A DNA stretch of 36,694 bases from Ruminococcaceae bacterium UBA7075 (GCA_002493635.1 DKZL01000028.1:34704-71397); one strand, 5' to 3'. Numbered from the stretch's first letter, positions 7,865 to 15,869 are shown. Translations and numbers: made by a program. The notes: generated by a model from the sequence alone, not told the origin.

Positions 7865-9694
7865 TTACTCATCACTATGAAAATATTTATACACTGCAAG
7901 TGCAGAATCCTTTGTCATCTTGGGGGCATTCTCAAGTTCCTTCAAATCGGCATTTGAAATATTTTCAATCGTTCTGAAATGCTTAAGCAACACCTTTGCA
8001 CGAACCTGCCCTATACCGTCAATTTCAGTAAGCGAACTTTTGAAAGTATTTTTGCTTCTTCTGCTGTGGTGATAGCCGATTGCAAATCGGTGCACCTCGT
8101 CCTGTATGCGTGTAACAAATGCAAACAGTGCCCTTTTTGAACTGATTGCAATTTCTCCGCCGTCGCCTGTTATTGCCCTTGTACGGTGCTTGTCATCCTT
8201 GACCATACCGAAAAGCGGAACATCAATATTCATCTTTTCAAGCACTTCTTTTACAACGGCAACCTGACCTTTACCACCGTCAAGCAGAATCAAATCAGGC
8301 AGTTTTCCAAAACCTTCGTCATTCTTCTCCGCCTTGTAATACTCCTCAAATCTTCTTGTCAAAACCTCTTTCATTGAGCCGTAATCATCCTGACCGTCAA
8401 ATCCTTTAATCTTGAATTTTTTATAAGCAGATTTCAGCGGTTTGCCGTTTTTATATACAACCATACCTGCAACATTTTCAGTGCCTGCAAGATTTGAAAT
8501 ATCGTATGATTCAATGTATTCGGGCAGCTTTTCAAGTCCGAGTGCTTCTTTTAGTTCCTCAAGCACGCTGTACTCACGAACAGTTGCATCCTTTTTCTGC
8601 GCCAGTGCTTCAGCCGCATTTGAACGGCACATATTTACAAGTTTAGCCTGCTCTCCCCTTTGCGGAACGGTGACATTCACCTTGTTTCCACGCTTTTGCG
8701 AAAGCCACTCGCCTACGGTGTCAATTCCGTCAAAGGTTCTGTCTATTGCAACATTCTTTGGCACATCATTTCTGATTGTGTAATATCTGAGTATAAATTC
8801 CTCATATTCGCTTTCGCTGTCGCCGCTGTCAAACACAAAACTTTCTCTGTCAAACAGCCTGCCGCCTTCAAAACGGAACACCTGAAAGCAGGTTTTTCCG
8901 CTGTCAGAGAAGCTTCCTATAACATCCTCGTCAAGCACCTTGTTTGCAACAACCTTTTGCTTGTCGCCCATTTTTTTGACCGCCGTTATCTTGTCACGAA
9001 TGCGGGCTGCTCTTTCAAATTCAAGATTTTCAGCCGCCTCCTCCATCTGCTGAGTAAGCTGTTTAATCGAATTTGATGAACCGCCTCGCAAAAAGTCAAG
9101 TGCCTGCTCCACACTTTCCTTATAATCTTTGAGTTTAACCCTGCCCGTACACGGAGCCATACATTGCTTGATGTGGTAATTAAGACAAGGTCTGCCCTTT
9201 CTGAAATCTCTTGGGAACTGTTTGTTGCAAGTTGGAAGCATAAAAATTTTGTTAGCCTCTTCTACTGCATTTTTAACATAATAACTGCTCATATACGGAC
9301 CGATATATTCGGCACCGTCGTCTGCTTTCTGTAAAACATAAGAGAGTTTTTTCCATTCGCCTGAACTTACCTTGATGTAGCTGTAACCCTTATCATCCTT
9401 TAAAAGAATGTTATATTTCGGCGTATGCTGTTTGATAAGACTGCATTCAAGTACCAACGCCTCAAACTCACTGTCGGTAATTATATATTCAAAGTCATCC
9501 ACATTATCAACCATTCTCCTTACCTTTTCAGCATGATTGTTCTGCGACCCGAAATACTGACTTACCCTGTTTTTAAGAGCTTTTGCCTTACCGATATATA
9601 TTATTCCTCCGCTTTTGTCGTGCATAATGTAAACACCGGGCAAAAGCGGCAATGCCATCGCTTTTTTTCTGAGTTCAGATAACTTTGAATTCAT
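7865..9694 (-). CDS. uvrC: Excinuclease ABC subunit C
   Basis: UvrC makes both incisions around bulky DNA lesions once UvrB is loaded. The 609-residue protein has the N-terminal GIY-YIG nuclease (LPGVYIMHDKSGGIIYIG, residues about 18-35, for the 3' cut). A cysteine cluster near 180-200 (CLNYHIKQCMAPCTG) and a UVR helical motif that binds UvrB follow. Next is the RNase H-like nuclease, with SYDISNLAGT, LLDGGKGQ and the HRFAIGYHHSRRSK histidine region. C-terminal helix-hairpin-helix motifs end the protein. The start at 9694 has GGAG close upstream; an in-frame ATG at 9748 runs through repeat B and lacks a ribosome site. It lies downstream of ptsH beyond a terminator. Confidence 0.97.
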   Translation of the reverse strand: MNSKLSELRKKAMALPLLPGVYIMHDKSGGIIYIGKAKALKNRVSQYFGSQNNHAEKVRRMVDNVDDFEYIITDSEFEALVLECSLIKQHTPKYNILLKDDKGYSYIKVSSGEWKKLSYVLQKADDGAEYIGPYMSSYYVKNAVEEANKIFMLPTCNKQFPRDFRKGRPCLNYHIKQCMAPCTGRVKLKDYKESVEQALDFLRGGSSNSIKQLTQQMEEAAENLEFERAARIRDKITAVKKMGDKQKVVANKVLDEDVIGSFSDSGKTCFQVFRFEGGRLFDRESFVFDSGDSESEYEEFILRYYTIRNDVPKNVAIDRTFDGIDTVGEWLSQKRGNKVNVTVPQRGEQAKLVNMCRSNAAEALAQKKDATVREYSVLEELKEALGLEKLPEYIESYDISNLAGTENVAGMVVYKNGKPLKSAYKKFKIKGFDGQDDYGSMKEVLTRRFEEYYKAEKNDEGFGKLPDLILLDGGKGQVAVVKEVLEKMNIDVPLFGMVKDDKHRTRAITGDGGEIAISSKRALFAFVTRIQDEVHRFAIGYHHSRRSKNTFKSSLTEIDGIGQVRAKVLLKHFRTIENISNADLKELENAPKMTKDSALAVYKYFHSDE

Positions 9695-9733
9695 TTTTTC
9701 TCCTTCCGAAAAATTTATATATGAAGAAAAGCA

Positions 9734-9820
9734 GCCGGTGGGCTGCACCCATTCGGGCAGACAGCACCATATAAAAATTAACTTCTATACCCGACTGCTT
9801 TTGAGCAATTTCCTATAAAG
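9734..9820 (+). repeat. Dispersed intergenic repeat, copy B
   Basis: This is the counterpart of copy A at 3.3 kb: the 12-mer GCCGGTGGGCTG, a 38-nt block with 34 identities and a 17-nt tail with 15 identities. Its 5' end folds as GCAGCC-GGTG-GGCTGC (9731-9746). It lies between uvrC and the ptsH terminator, in the same orientation as copy A. Confidence 0.7.
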
Positions 9821-9827
9821 TAAAAAT

Positions 9828-9851
9828 AAAGAGCGGAAAAATCCGCCCTTT
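9828..9851 (-). terminator. ptsH terminator
   Basis: A 10-bp stem (minus-strand AAAGGGCGGA and TCCGCTCTTT, one G.U pair) with a TTTT loop is followed by ATTTTTAC. It is 29 nt after the ptsH stop. Confidence 0.8.
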
Positions 9852-9880
9852 GATTATAAATATAAAAATATCTGTTATGA

Positions 9881-10144
9881 TTACTCTGTAAAGCCTGACT
9901 CAACAAGAGCAACAAGACCCTCAACAGCCTCGTTCTCGTCTGAACCGTCAGCAATGATTTTAATTGTTGTGCCGCCGATAATGCCGAGTGACAATACACC
10001 AAGAAGGCTCTTAGCATTAACGCTGCGTTCTTCTTTTTCTACTAAAATAGTAGACTTGTACTCATTAGCTTTCTGAATAAAGAATGTTGCAGGACGAGCG
10101 TGCAAACCTGCTTTGTTCTGAACCAATACTTCCTTAACATACAT
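9881..10144 (-). CDS. ptsH: Phosphocarrier protein HPr
   Basis: HPr passes phosphate from enzyme I to sugar-specific EIIA proteins of the phosphotransferase system. In Firmicutes it also co-activates CcpA when phosphorylated on Ser46. The 87-residue protein has the active-site NKAGLHARPAT with His15 and Arg17, and the regulatory NAKSLLGVLSLG with Ser46. Having His15 makes it HPr rather than the Crh paralogue. No ptsI is adjacent. The promoter is strong and the gene ends in its own terminator, so it is probably a highly expressed single-gene unit. Confidence 0.95.
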   Translation of the reverse strand: MYVKEVLVQNKAGLHARPATFFIQKANEYKSTILVEKEERSVNAKSLLGVLSLGIIGGTTIKIIADGSDENEAVEGLVALVESGFTE

Positions 10145-10186
10145 AATTTATAACCCTCTCTACCTTAAGATTAATCATTACAGTAC

Positions 10187-10251
10187 ATAGTAAACCATTT
10201 ACTATCAACTTGATTATTAATTATTATAAACTTTTTTTACTGTAAGGTCAA
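10187..10251 (-). promoter_or_regulatory. ptsH promoter and leader hairpin
   Basis: The minus strand reads TTGACC (10246-10251), 17 nt, TATAAT (10223-10228). An 8-bp hairpin (ATAGTAAA/TTTACTAT, 10187-10205, loop of 3) lies at the predicted 5' end of the message, where it could stabilise the RNA. Confidence 0.7.
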
Positions 10252-10385
10252 TAAATTAAATCAATTTCGTGTGAATACTCACTTGGAATGAAATTTTTTA
10301 CCCCTTTATTGTGCAAAATTACAAATGATAATTCTATCCGATAAATTATTTGCTGTTCACACCGTTGTGAATCCGTCACAAATGA

Positions 10386-11081
10386 CTATTCATCAGCATT
10401 TTCGAGCAATTCAGGTCTTTTAGTTTTTGTCACCTCAATGCTCATTTCTTTTCTCCATTTATCAACATTTGCGTGATGACCGCTTAAAAGCACCTCTGGC
10501 ACCTCAATGCCCCTCCAATTTGAAGGCTTTGTATATTGAGGATACTCCAGAAGTCCGTTAAAGTGGCTCTCCTCAGTAAAACATTCATTATTTGAAAGCA
10601 CACCGGGCACCATTCTGCACAATGCGTCAGTGAACACCATCGCAGGCAGTTCACCGCCTGTAAGCACATAGTCGCCGATTGAGATTTCCTCATCAACAAA
10701 TTCATCAAGCAGTCTTTGGTCAACACCTTCGTAGTGTCCGCAGAGAATGCAAACATTTTCATAATTTGCCGCAATCTCACGCAGTCGTTTCTGTTTCAGA
10801 GTTTTGCCCTGAGGTGACATATAGATAAAATGTGGTCTTTTGCCTGTCTGATTGCAAATATCCTCAAAGCAAAGTGCAATCGGCTCAGCTTTCATCAGCA
10901 TTCCCATTCCGCCGCCGTAGGGGGTGTCGTCAACTCTTCTGTGCTTGTCAAAAGCATAGTCCCTCAGCTGATGACATACAATCTCAACAGCTCCGCTTTT
11001 CTGCGCCCTGCCGATTATGCTGTCATTAAGTACAGGCTCGAACATTTCGGGAAAGAGCGTAATAATATCAATCCTCATCAT
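10386..11081 (-). CDS. trmD: tRNA (guanine37-N1)-methyltransferase
   Basis: TrmD methylates G37 next to the anticodon, using SAM, and prevents +1 frameshifting. The 231-residue SPOUT-class protein begins MMRIDIITLFPEMFEPV. It contains RVDDTPYGGGMGMLMKAEP, LCGHYEGVDQR and the trefoil-knot SAM site IGDYVLTGGELPAM, with VPGVL and GLLEYPQYTKP following, as in all TrmD proteins. Tandem ATGs at 11081 and 11078 follow an AAAGGA box; 11081 gives better spacing. It overlaps the rimM end by 14 nt, the standard rimM-trmD coupling. Confidence 0.97.
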   Translation of the reverse strand: MMRIDIITLFPEMFEPVLNDSIIGRAQKSGAVEIVCHQLRDYAFDKHRRVDDTPYGGGMGMLMKAEPIALCFEDICNQTGKRPHFIYMSPQGKTLKQKRLREIAANYENVCILCGHYEGVDQRLLDEFVDEEISIGDYVLTGGELPAMVFTDALCRMVPGVLSNNECFTEESHFNGLLEYPQYTKPSNWRGIEVPEVLLSGHHANVDKWRKEMSIEVTKTKRPELLENADE

Positions 11082-11583
11082 CAAAAAGTCCTTTCATCGG
11101 ATGAATAAGAACATAACCTTCATCAATATTTGTTTCCTCTATAATCTCATCAATAACAGGCATAAGATATTTTTTGCCGCTGTCATCGGTAACTTCGTAC
11201 ACATCGTTTGCACCTGTGTAAATTACATCAGTAAGCTTGCCGTACACTGCATCACTTTCTGCATCACGGATTTCCAGACCGATTAAATCCTGAACGAAAT
11301 TTACACCTTCTTCAAGAACAATATCGTCACGGTTGATATAAACAACTTTGCCCCTGAATTTCTCAGCTTCTTCAATATTTTCAATACCTTTAATTTTCGC
11401 AAGAGTGATATTTTTGTGCGGACGAGCTTTAATTTCAATAAAGCTTTTACCCATATCATCAAGATACAGTTTTTTAAAACAGCATAAAAATTCGGGTGAG
11501 TCGCACCACGGGTCAATTCTGACCTCACCTTTAATGCCGTGCGTTCCTACAATCTTTCCTGTTTCAAGAAATTGCTTTTTCAT
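11068..11583 (-). CDS. rimM: 16S rRNA processing / ribosome maturation factor RimM
   Basis: RimM binds ribosomal protein S19 and assists maturation of the 30S head. The 171-residue protein has the N-terminal RimM beta-barrel (LETGKIVGTHGIKGEVRI, residues 6-23). A PRC-barrel follows (VQDLIGLEIRDAES onwards), ending in the typical YLMPVIDEIIEE and GYVLIHPMKGLF. It starts 14 nt after the Nudix fusion gene and overlaps trmD. The usual upstream neighbours rpsP and the KH-domain gene are absent here. Confidence 0.96.
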   Translation of the reverse strand: MKKQFLETGKIVGTHGIKGEVRIDPWCDSPEFLCCFKKLYLDDMGKSFIEIKARPHKNITLAKIKGIENIEEAEKFRGKVVYINRDDIVLEEGVNFVQDLIGLEIRDAESDAVYGKLTDVIYTGANDVYEVTDDSGKKYLMPVIDEIIEETNIDEGYVLIHPMKGLFDDED

Positions 11584-11597
11584 ATCTAAACTTCCCT

Positions 11598-12461
11598 CTA
11601 TGTTATAATCTCTGTGTCAAAATACTGTTCCTGAAAATGTATTAATCTTTCAATTTCAGCCTTTGAAAAATCTTTGTTTTCAGGTGCAACAACCCATTTG
11701 TTTTCAATATCATTTTTCCTGTGTATTATGGCAATGATTTTGCCTGTAAATTCTTCGAGCGGAGTATCAACGCCAACAATGTATGCATCCTGTTCTTCGC
11801 CATCAGGAGCTATAATGCCCTCGATATAGCCGTAATTCAACTTATAAACAATATCTGAATGCTTTGGATGAACAGAGCCAAGAGGTCTGTCAACCTTGAC
11901 ATTTACAGTACAGCCTATAAGGCAATCAAAATTGCTTCCTGATTTATCAACCAGCGAATGTATATACGGAAGTACCCTTTCGGCGTGAATCGTAACATAG
12001 TTTTTGTCTGTCAGAAAGCGGATAATATCTTCACTTTTAACCCATCTATAAGCTACGGTTTCTCCCTCTTGAAGTTTGATCCGATTTTTATCACAATCAA
12101 CAGTACAAATATATCCGAAATAAATACAAGGATACTTTTTGCCGCAAATTCTGTATATCTTTTCAAGGCTTTTGCAGACAAGTCCTGTTTCTTCAAAAAG
12201 TTCTCTGACTGCGCCCTCAAGAGCAGTTTCTCCCTTTTTTACTGCTCCGCCTGCACTGATTTCCCAGAACCCGCCGTAATGTTTCTTGCTAAAATCTCTC
12301 TGCATTGCCAAAAAACTGCCGTCCTTGTGCCTTACAATAATTTCGGCAACCAGATGATACATACCATCGGGAATTTTTTCACCACGGATCAATTTGCCAT
12401 CGAGCTTATTAGCGTTACAGTCATACGCATCCCATAATTCAACTGTTTCAGAACAATTCAT
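11598..12461 (-). CDS. Nudix hydrolase fused to a small inorganic pyrophosphatase-like domain
   Basis: This is a 287-residue two-domain protein. Residues about 1-170 are a Nudix hydrolase of the MutT/IPP-isomerase type. The intact Nudix box is at 72-94 (GAVKKGE, then REL and EETGL), so it should cleave a nucleoside-diphosphate-X bond using a divalent metal. Residues about 181-287 match a small Firmicutes family usually annotated inorganic pyrophosphatase (VDRPLGSVHPKHSDIVYKLN, then NYGYIEGIIAPDGEEQDAYI, then IAIIHRKNDIENKWVVAP). A PPase-like domain could remove the pyrophosphate that some Nudix reactions release, but that coupling is inference. It lies 46 nt after the DUF2752 gene and 14 nt before rimM. 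Confidence 0.88.
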   Translation of the reverse strand: MNCSETVELWDAYDCNANKLDGKLIRGEKIPDGMYHLVAEIIVRHKDGSFLAMQRDFSKKHYGGFWEISAGGAVKKGETALEGAVRELFEETGLVCKSLEKIYRICGKKYPCIYFGYICTVDCDKNRIKLQEGETVAYRWVKSEDIIRFLTDKNYVTIHAERVLPYIHSLVDKSGSNFDCLIGCTVNVKVDRPLGSVHPKHSDIVYKLNYGYIEGIIAPDGEEQDAYIVGVDTPLEEFTGKIIAIIHRKNDIENKWVVAPENKDFSKAEIERLIHFQEQYFDTEIIT

Positions 12462-12507
12462 TTTTTATTATTTCTCCGTTTTATAATTAAAAACTTTGCA
12501 ATATTTG

Positions 12508-12906
12508 CTATATCGGTGCAATAGCAGGCACAAAATTTCTTACCAAACAATACACCGTAACAAGTCCAATCATAGTGTATAAAAAATAATAATTTCTTAT
12601 CGGACTGCGGTAATTTGTCTTGCCGAACGCTTTGAAAAGCGGCTCGGTATACAAAACTGCACCGCAAAGGATTAATGTGATAATCAGTGCGTTCTGACGA
12701 AGAGAAAGCAGAATATCACCGTGCAAAAGTGCAACTACTGCCCTTGTACAGCCGCAGCCGGGACAATAAAAACCGGTGAATTTGTGCAAAAGACAAGGCG
12801 GCAGCGTAACAAAATTAATTACAAACCACGCTGTCAAAATACATCCGAGCACCACAATAAAAGGCAGAATACACACCCGGATTTTTCGCTTTGTATTATT
12901 ATTCAT
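12508..12906 (-). CDS. DUF2752 membrane protein
   Basis: This 132-residue protein has three predicted membrane segments (about 12-33, 72-90 and 106-125). Between the first two is a conserved cysteine loop, CPGCGCTR at 48-55, the hallmark of the DUF2752 family. The function is unknown; the cysteine cluster suggests metal or redox chemistry at the membrane face. In many Firmicutes such genes sit near DUF4190 or CD225-like small membrane proteins, as here. The DUF4190 terminator lies directly upstream, so it probably starts its own transcript or reads into the Nudix gene 46 nt downstream. Confidence 0.85.
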   Translation of the reverse strand: MNNNTKRKIRVCILPFIVVLGCILTAWFVINFVTLPPCLLHKFTGFYCPGCGCTRAVVALLHGDILLSLRQNALIITLILCGAVLYTEPLFKAFGKTNYRSPIRNYYFLYTMIGLVTVYCLVRNFVPAIAPI

Positions 12907-12956
12907 AAAACACTTCCTGTTAAAAAAGCAACGAACAAAAAATTCACACTAAAAAA

Positions 12957-12982
12957 TATGGGCGAACACAAGTCCGCCCGTA
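12957..12982 (-). terminator. Terminator after the first DUF4190 gene
   Basis: GGGCG (12960-12964) pairs with CGCCC (12975-12979) and is extended by flanking A-T pairs around one mismatch. The minus-strand transcript then runs into six U residues (complement of 12951-12956). It starts 22 nt after the stop codon at 13005. Confidence 0.7.
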
Positions 12983-13004
12983 TCTTGGTTAATCTGATAT
13001 ATGA

Positions 13005-13445
13005 TTAAAAATAGTAATAATAATAATATGATTCAAGCATACCTGTAGCAACGGCAACAATAACACCAATAATTCCAAGTACAAGTGCAACAACCGAAAG
13101 AACGATACCGGCTGTAGCCATACCGTTGTTTTCTTTCTGTCTGCTCTTTGACATAATACCGAAAATTATACCGAGAATTGAGCAAATTGTACCGCAGCAG
13201 AAGAAAGAAGCAATACCCAAAACAAGTGAAGCAATAGCAAAGTTTTTGCCCGGTTCAGGAGTTTCCTGATACTGCGGATACTGATAAGCCTGATTAAACT
13301 GCTGGTTAGGATTGTACTGTCCGCCCTGCTGATACTGATAAGGCTGATTGTACTGATTGTTTTGATTAAAATTATTCTGATTGTTCTGATCAAAATTATT
13401 TTGGTTGTTGGGGTTAAAATTATTCTGGTTATTATAATCGTCCAT
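13005..13445 (-). CDS. DUF4190 membrane protein with Asn/Gln-rich N-terminus
   Basis: This is a 146-residue protein. The first 65 residues are disordered and made almost wholly of Asn, Gln, Tyr and Pro, including three tandem QNNFNPNN-type octapeptides at residues 7-30. Residues about 67-135 hold the DUF4190 unit: two membrane segments (FAIASLVLGIASFFCCGTIC and GIVLSVVALVLGIIGVIVAV) joined by a basic loop. The tail ends in six tyrosines and Phe. The function is unknown; family members are small envelope proteins. It is a paralogue of the next gene upstream. It has its own TTGACA-18-TATAAT promoter. Confidence 0.85.
   Translation of the reverse strand: MDDYNNQNNFNPNNQNNFDQNNQNNFNQNNQYNQPYQYQQGGQYNPNQQFNQAYQYPQYQETPEPGKNFAIASLVLGIASFFCCGTICSILGIIFGIMSKSRQKENNGMATAGIVLSVVALVLGIIGVIVAVATGMLESYYYYYYF
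13356..13427 (-). repeat. Three 24-bp coding tandem repeats
   Basis: Three 24-bp units encode the octapeptides QNNFNPNN, QNNFDQNN and QNNFNQNN in the first DUF4190 gene. Such repeats can expand or contract by slippage in steps of eight residues without breaking the frame. Confidence 0.75.
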
Positions 13446-13474
13446 AATTATTCTCCTATATATTTGATGATATT

Positions 13475-13504
13475 ATTATATTGTAAAAGCACAAGTTTTG
13501 TCAA
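13475..13504 (-). promoter_or_regulatory. Promoter of the first DUF4190 gene
   Basis: The minus strand reads a consensus TTGACA (13499-13504), 18 nt, TATAAT (13475-13480), about 30 nt before the start codon. It lies directly after the end of the paralogue upstream. Confidence 0.7.
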
Positions 13505-13521
13505 GACCTGTCGAATACATA

Positions 13522-14247
13522 TTAATTAAAATAATAATAATCGTATGGATTTGTATCTGAAAAGCCTTCTGCCATACCGGCTATAAAAAGAATTATTATA
13601 AATATTGAAAGCACAATTCCTATTGAAGACAAAACAATACCTGCGATAGCCATTCCCTTGCCGTCCTCGTTTCTTTTCAAAGAGATAATTCCAAGCACCA
13701 AGCCTGCAACTCCCGCAAAAAATGAAATAAATCCGGTACAACAACAGGTAAAAAGCGAACCAATGCCCAAAATCAATGAAGCTATAGCAAAACCCTTTGG
13801 TTTTTCCTGTAAATTATATGAGGGAAACTGCTGATTATAATATGCGTCATTATACTGTTGTGGCTGATTGTACATATTGTATCCGCTATTTTGACCATTC
13901 TGAACGTATGGCTGCTGACTATATGTATTGCCGTAATTACTGTTCTGAGTGTACTGCTGATTATAATTTGAATACGGATTATTTGGCTGCTGAAAACCGT
14001 TATCATTATAATTTGGCTGATTTACATTTTGCTGAGGCTGATAATAGCCGCTCGTATTATTCTGAGCATAAGCATTCTGTTGAGGCATACCTGTCTGCTC
14101 ATCTTCATTCTGCGCCTGATTATAAGGTGCATACAAATCTGCTTGATTTATCTGCGTTTCCTGCGGAATAACATTCTGCTGAGTGTTTATATTATTGTCA
14201 GAATCCATTCCCTTATTTTCGTTAAAATTATTGTTATATGGGTCCAT
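13522..14247 (-). CDS. DUF4190 membrane protein, larger paralogue
   Basis: This is a 241-residue protein with the same plan as its neighbour. About 150 disordered N-terminal residues are very rich in Asn, Gln and Tyr. A DUF4190 pair of membrane segments follows (FAIASLILGIGSLFTCCCTG and GIVLSSIGIVLSIFIIILFI) around SLKRNEDGKGMAIA. A short acidic/aromatic tail ends in DYYYFN. The shared FAIASL.LGI and GMA.AGIVLS motifs show it arose by tandem duplication, with the N-termini then diverging in length. The function is unknown. The ATG follows an AGGAGG box. It starts 49 nt after tsaD and could be read from that transcript. Confidence 0.83.
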   Translation of the reverse strand: MDPYNNNFNENKGMDSDNNINTQQNVIPQETQINQADLYAPYNQAQNEDEQTGMPQQNAYAQNNTSGYYQPQQNVNQPNYNDNGFQQPNNPYSNYNQQYTQNSNYGNTYSQQPYVQNGQNSGYNMYNQPQQYNDAYYNQQFPSYNLQEKPKGFAIASLILGIGSLFTCCCTGFISFFAGVAGLVLGIISLKRNEDGKGMAIAGIVLSSIGIVLSIFIIILFIAGMAEGFSDTNPYDYYYFN

Positions 14248-14296
14248 ATTAACCTCCTGTTTTACTTATAAATTTAGATTAATAAGCATCACTACA

Positions 14297-15307
14297 CTAT
14301 CCGTTTTCTATGCTCATTGTAGCAAAAGCATTCAAATCCGAGCCTGCAACATTGCCGCTGATAAACTCATAATATCCCTGCGAACCTACCATTGCAGCAT
14401 TGTCGCCGCACAATGACTTTTCAGGCATAAACAGCTCATATCCATGGCTTTTGCACTCCTGTTCAAGAGTTCTTCTCAAAAGTGAATTTGCCGATACTCC
14501 GCCTGCGATTACAAGCCTTTTAACGCCCAAGTCCTCTGCCGCTTTTAAAAAGTTCGTGGCAAGGCAGTCCACAACTGCATATCTGAAAGATGCACAGACA
14601 TCAGCCTTATTAAGCTCAATACCCTTCTGAGCCGAGTTATGAATAAGATTGATTACCGCTGTTTTAAGTCCCGAAAAGCTGAAATCATACGGTGCATCGT
14701 GCACAACAGGTCTTGGAAGTTTAAACGCAAGCGGATTGCCATCCTCGGCAACCTTGTCAAGTGCAATTCCGCCGGGATACGGCATTCCCATTGTTCTTGC
14801 CGCCTTATCAAAAGCCTCGCCTGCGGCATCATCACGAGTTTTGCCGATAATCTTCATTTTTGTGTAATCCTCTACCAACACAATATGACTGTGACCGCCT
14901 GACACAACAAGGCATAGGAACGGCGGTTTCAGTTCAGGATTAGAAATATAGTTTGATGCGATGTGCGAGCGCAAATGATGAGTAGGCACAAGCGGAATTC
15001 CTGTTGCAAGCGAAAGTCCCTTTGCAAAATTTACTCCTACAAGCAATGCGCCAATCAAGCCCGGAGCATATGTAACAGCGATTGCGTCAATATCTGAAAG
15101 TTTTGTTCCTGCTTCATTCAAAGCCTGCCTTACAACCGGCACTATTGCCTCTGCGTGACGGCGTGAGGCTATCTCAGGCACAACACCGCCATACAATTTA
15201 TGTTCCTCAACCTGCGAGGCAATCACCGAGGATAGCACCCTTCTGCCGTCCTCAACAACAGCCGCCGCTGTTTCGTCACAAGACGATTCAATTCCAAGTA
15301 TCTTCAT
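14297..15307 (-). CDS. tsaD: tRNA N6-threonylcarbamoyladenosine transferase
   Basis: TsaD (Kae1/YgjD family) transfers threonylcarbamoyl from TC-AMP to A37 of ANN-decoding tRNAs, with TsaB and TsaE. The 336-residue protein starts MKILGIESSCDETAAAVVEDG. The metal-binding histidines lie in THHLRSH (His111 and His115), where many bacteria have HHxxGH. Also present are LVVSGGHSHIVLVEDY, DDAAGEAFDKAARTMG, PYPGG and the C-terminal VIAGGVSANSLLRR. It is downstream of rimI across a 127-nt gap that holds repeat E. No tsaB or tsaE is seen in the window. Confidence 0.96.
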   Translation of the reverse strand: MKILGIESSCDETAAAVVEDGRRVLSSVIASQVEEHKLYGGVVPEIASRRHAEAIVPVVRQALNEAGTKLSDIDAIAVTYAPGLIGALLVGVNFAKGLSLATGIPLVPTHHLRSHIASNYISNPELKPPFLCLVVSGGHSHIVLVEDYTKMKIIGKTRDDAAGEAFDKAARTMGMPYPGGIALDKVAEDGNPLAFKLPRPVVHDAPYDFSFSGLKTAVINLIHNSAQKGIELNKADVCASFRYAVVDCLATNFLKAAEDLGVKRLVIAGGVSANSLLRRTLEQECKSHGYELFMPEKSLCGDNAAMVGSQGYYEFISGNVAGSDLNAFATMSIENG

Positions 15308-15335
15308 TTCTTTTTTCTCCGCTTCATAAGTTTTC

Positions 15336-15363
15336 CTTATATTATAACTTTTGTTCCCGAAGT
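15336..15363 (+). repeat. Short intergenic repeat, copy E
   Basis: This segment matches 5244-5271 at 26 of 28 positions and includes the 15-nt core AACTTTTGTTCCCGA (15346-15360). A small GAAGT/ACTTC hairpin follows the core. Unlike copy D, it does not form a long terminator stem. Confidence 0.55.
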
Positions 15364-15434
15364 TCAGACTTCAATATTTTTATAAAGTTAATAATTCATT
15401 ATCATAAAAAACTGTAATTTTGCAAACTGATAAA

Positions 15435-15869
15435 TCAAAAATATTTGGTCATCAGCACTGCATCTTCCACAGGTTCTTTGTAATAATTTTTTCGCTCGCC
15501 AACTTTGATGAATCCGAATTTTGAGTACAGTGAACGTGCATTTTCATTGCTCTCACGCACTTCAAGAGTAAGAAAGCACAGATTATTCTTTTTGCCAAAG
15601 GTAACAAGCTCGCCGATTAACGCACTGCCGATACCTCTTTTGCGGTAATTTTCATCAACAGCAACATTAAAAATATAACCCTCGTCAATCACCACATTCA
15701 TACCTATGTATCCCACAACCTTATTATCATCAATCGCTGTGAGAAATAAAGAATTTTCATTTGCAAGCTCGCTCTCAAGACTCTGCCTTGACCAAGGGTG
15801 AACAAAGCAATTTTTCTCAAGCTGAGCAACCTCCTCAAGCTGCTCAGCCGTCATTTTTTCAATTTTCAT
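15435..15869 (-). CDS. rimI: Ribosomal protein S18-alanine N-acetyltransferase
   Basis: RimI is a GNAT acetyltransferase that acetylates the N-terminal alanine of ribosomal protein S18. The 144-residue length is standard. Family features are the N-terminal FVHPWSRQSLESEL, VGYIGMNVVIDEGYIFNVAV, the acetyl-CoA loop YRKRGIGSALI, and TLEVRESNENARSLYSKFGFIKVGERKNYY. Its ATG lies inside the end of the phosphatase gene (11-nt overlap), giving coupled translation. Its closeness to tsaD is a common arrangement in Firmicutes. Another GNAT substrate cannot be excluded. Confidence 0.93.
   Translation of the reverse strand: MKIEKMTAEQLEEVAQLEKNCFVHPWSRQSLESELANENSLFLTAIDDNKVVGYIGMNVVIDEGYIFNVAVDENYRKRGIGSALIGELVTFGKKNNLCFLTLEVRESNENARSLYSKFGFIKVGERKNYYKEPVEDAVLMTKYF

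Noticed and set aside
10354..10371. TTCACA-CCGT-TGTGAA hairpin as the trmD terminator
   Set aside because: The stem is only 6 bp and no U-run follows on the minus strand; recorded as weak.
13356..13427. Regular 24-bp repeats as a CRISPR array
   Set aside because: The units are adjacent with no spacers and stay in frame in a coding sequence, so they are coding tandem repeats.
13797..14171. 124-codon plus-strand frame opposite the larger DUF4190 gene
   Set aside because: It is a mirror of the low-complexity Asn/Gln codons and has no ribosome site.
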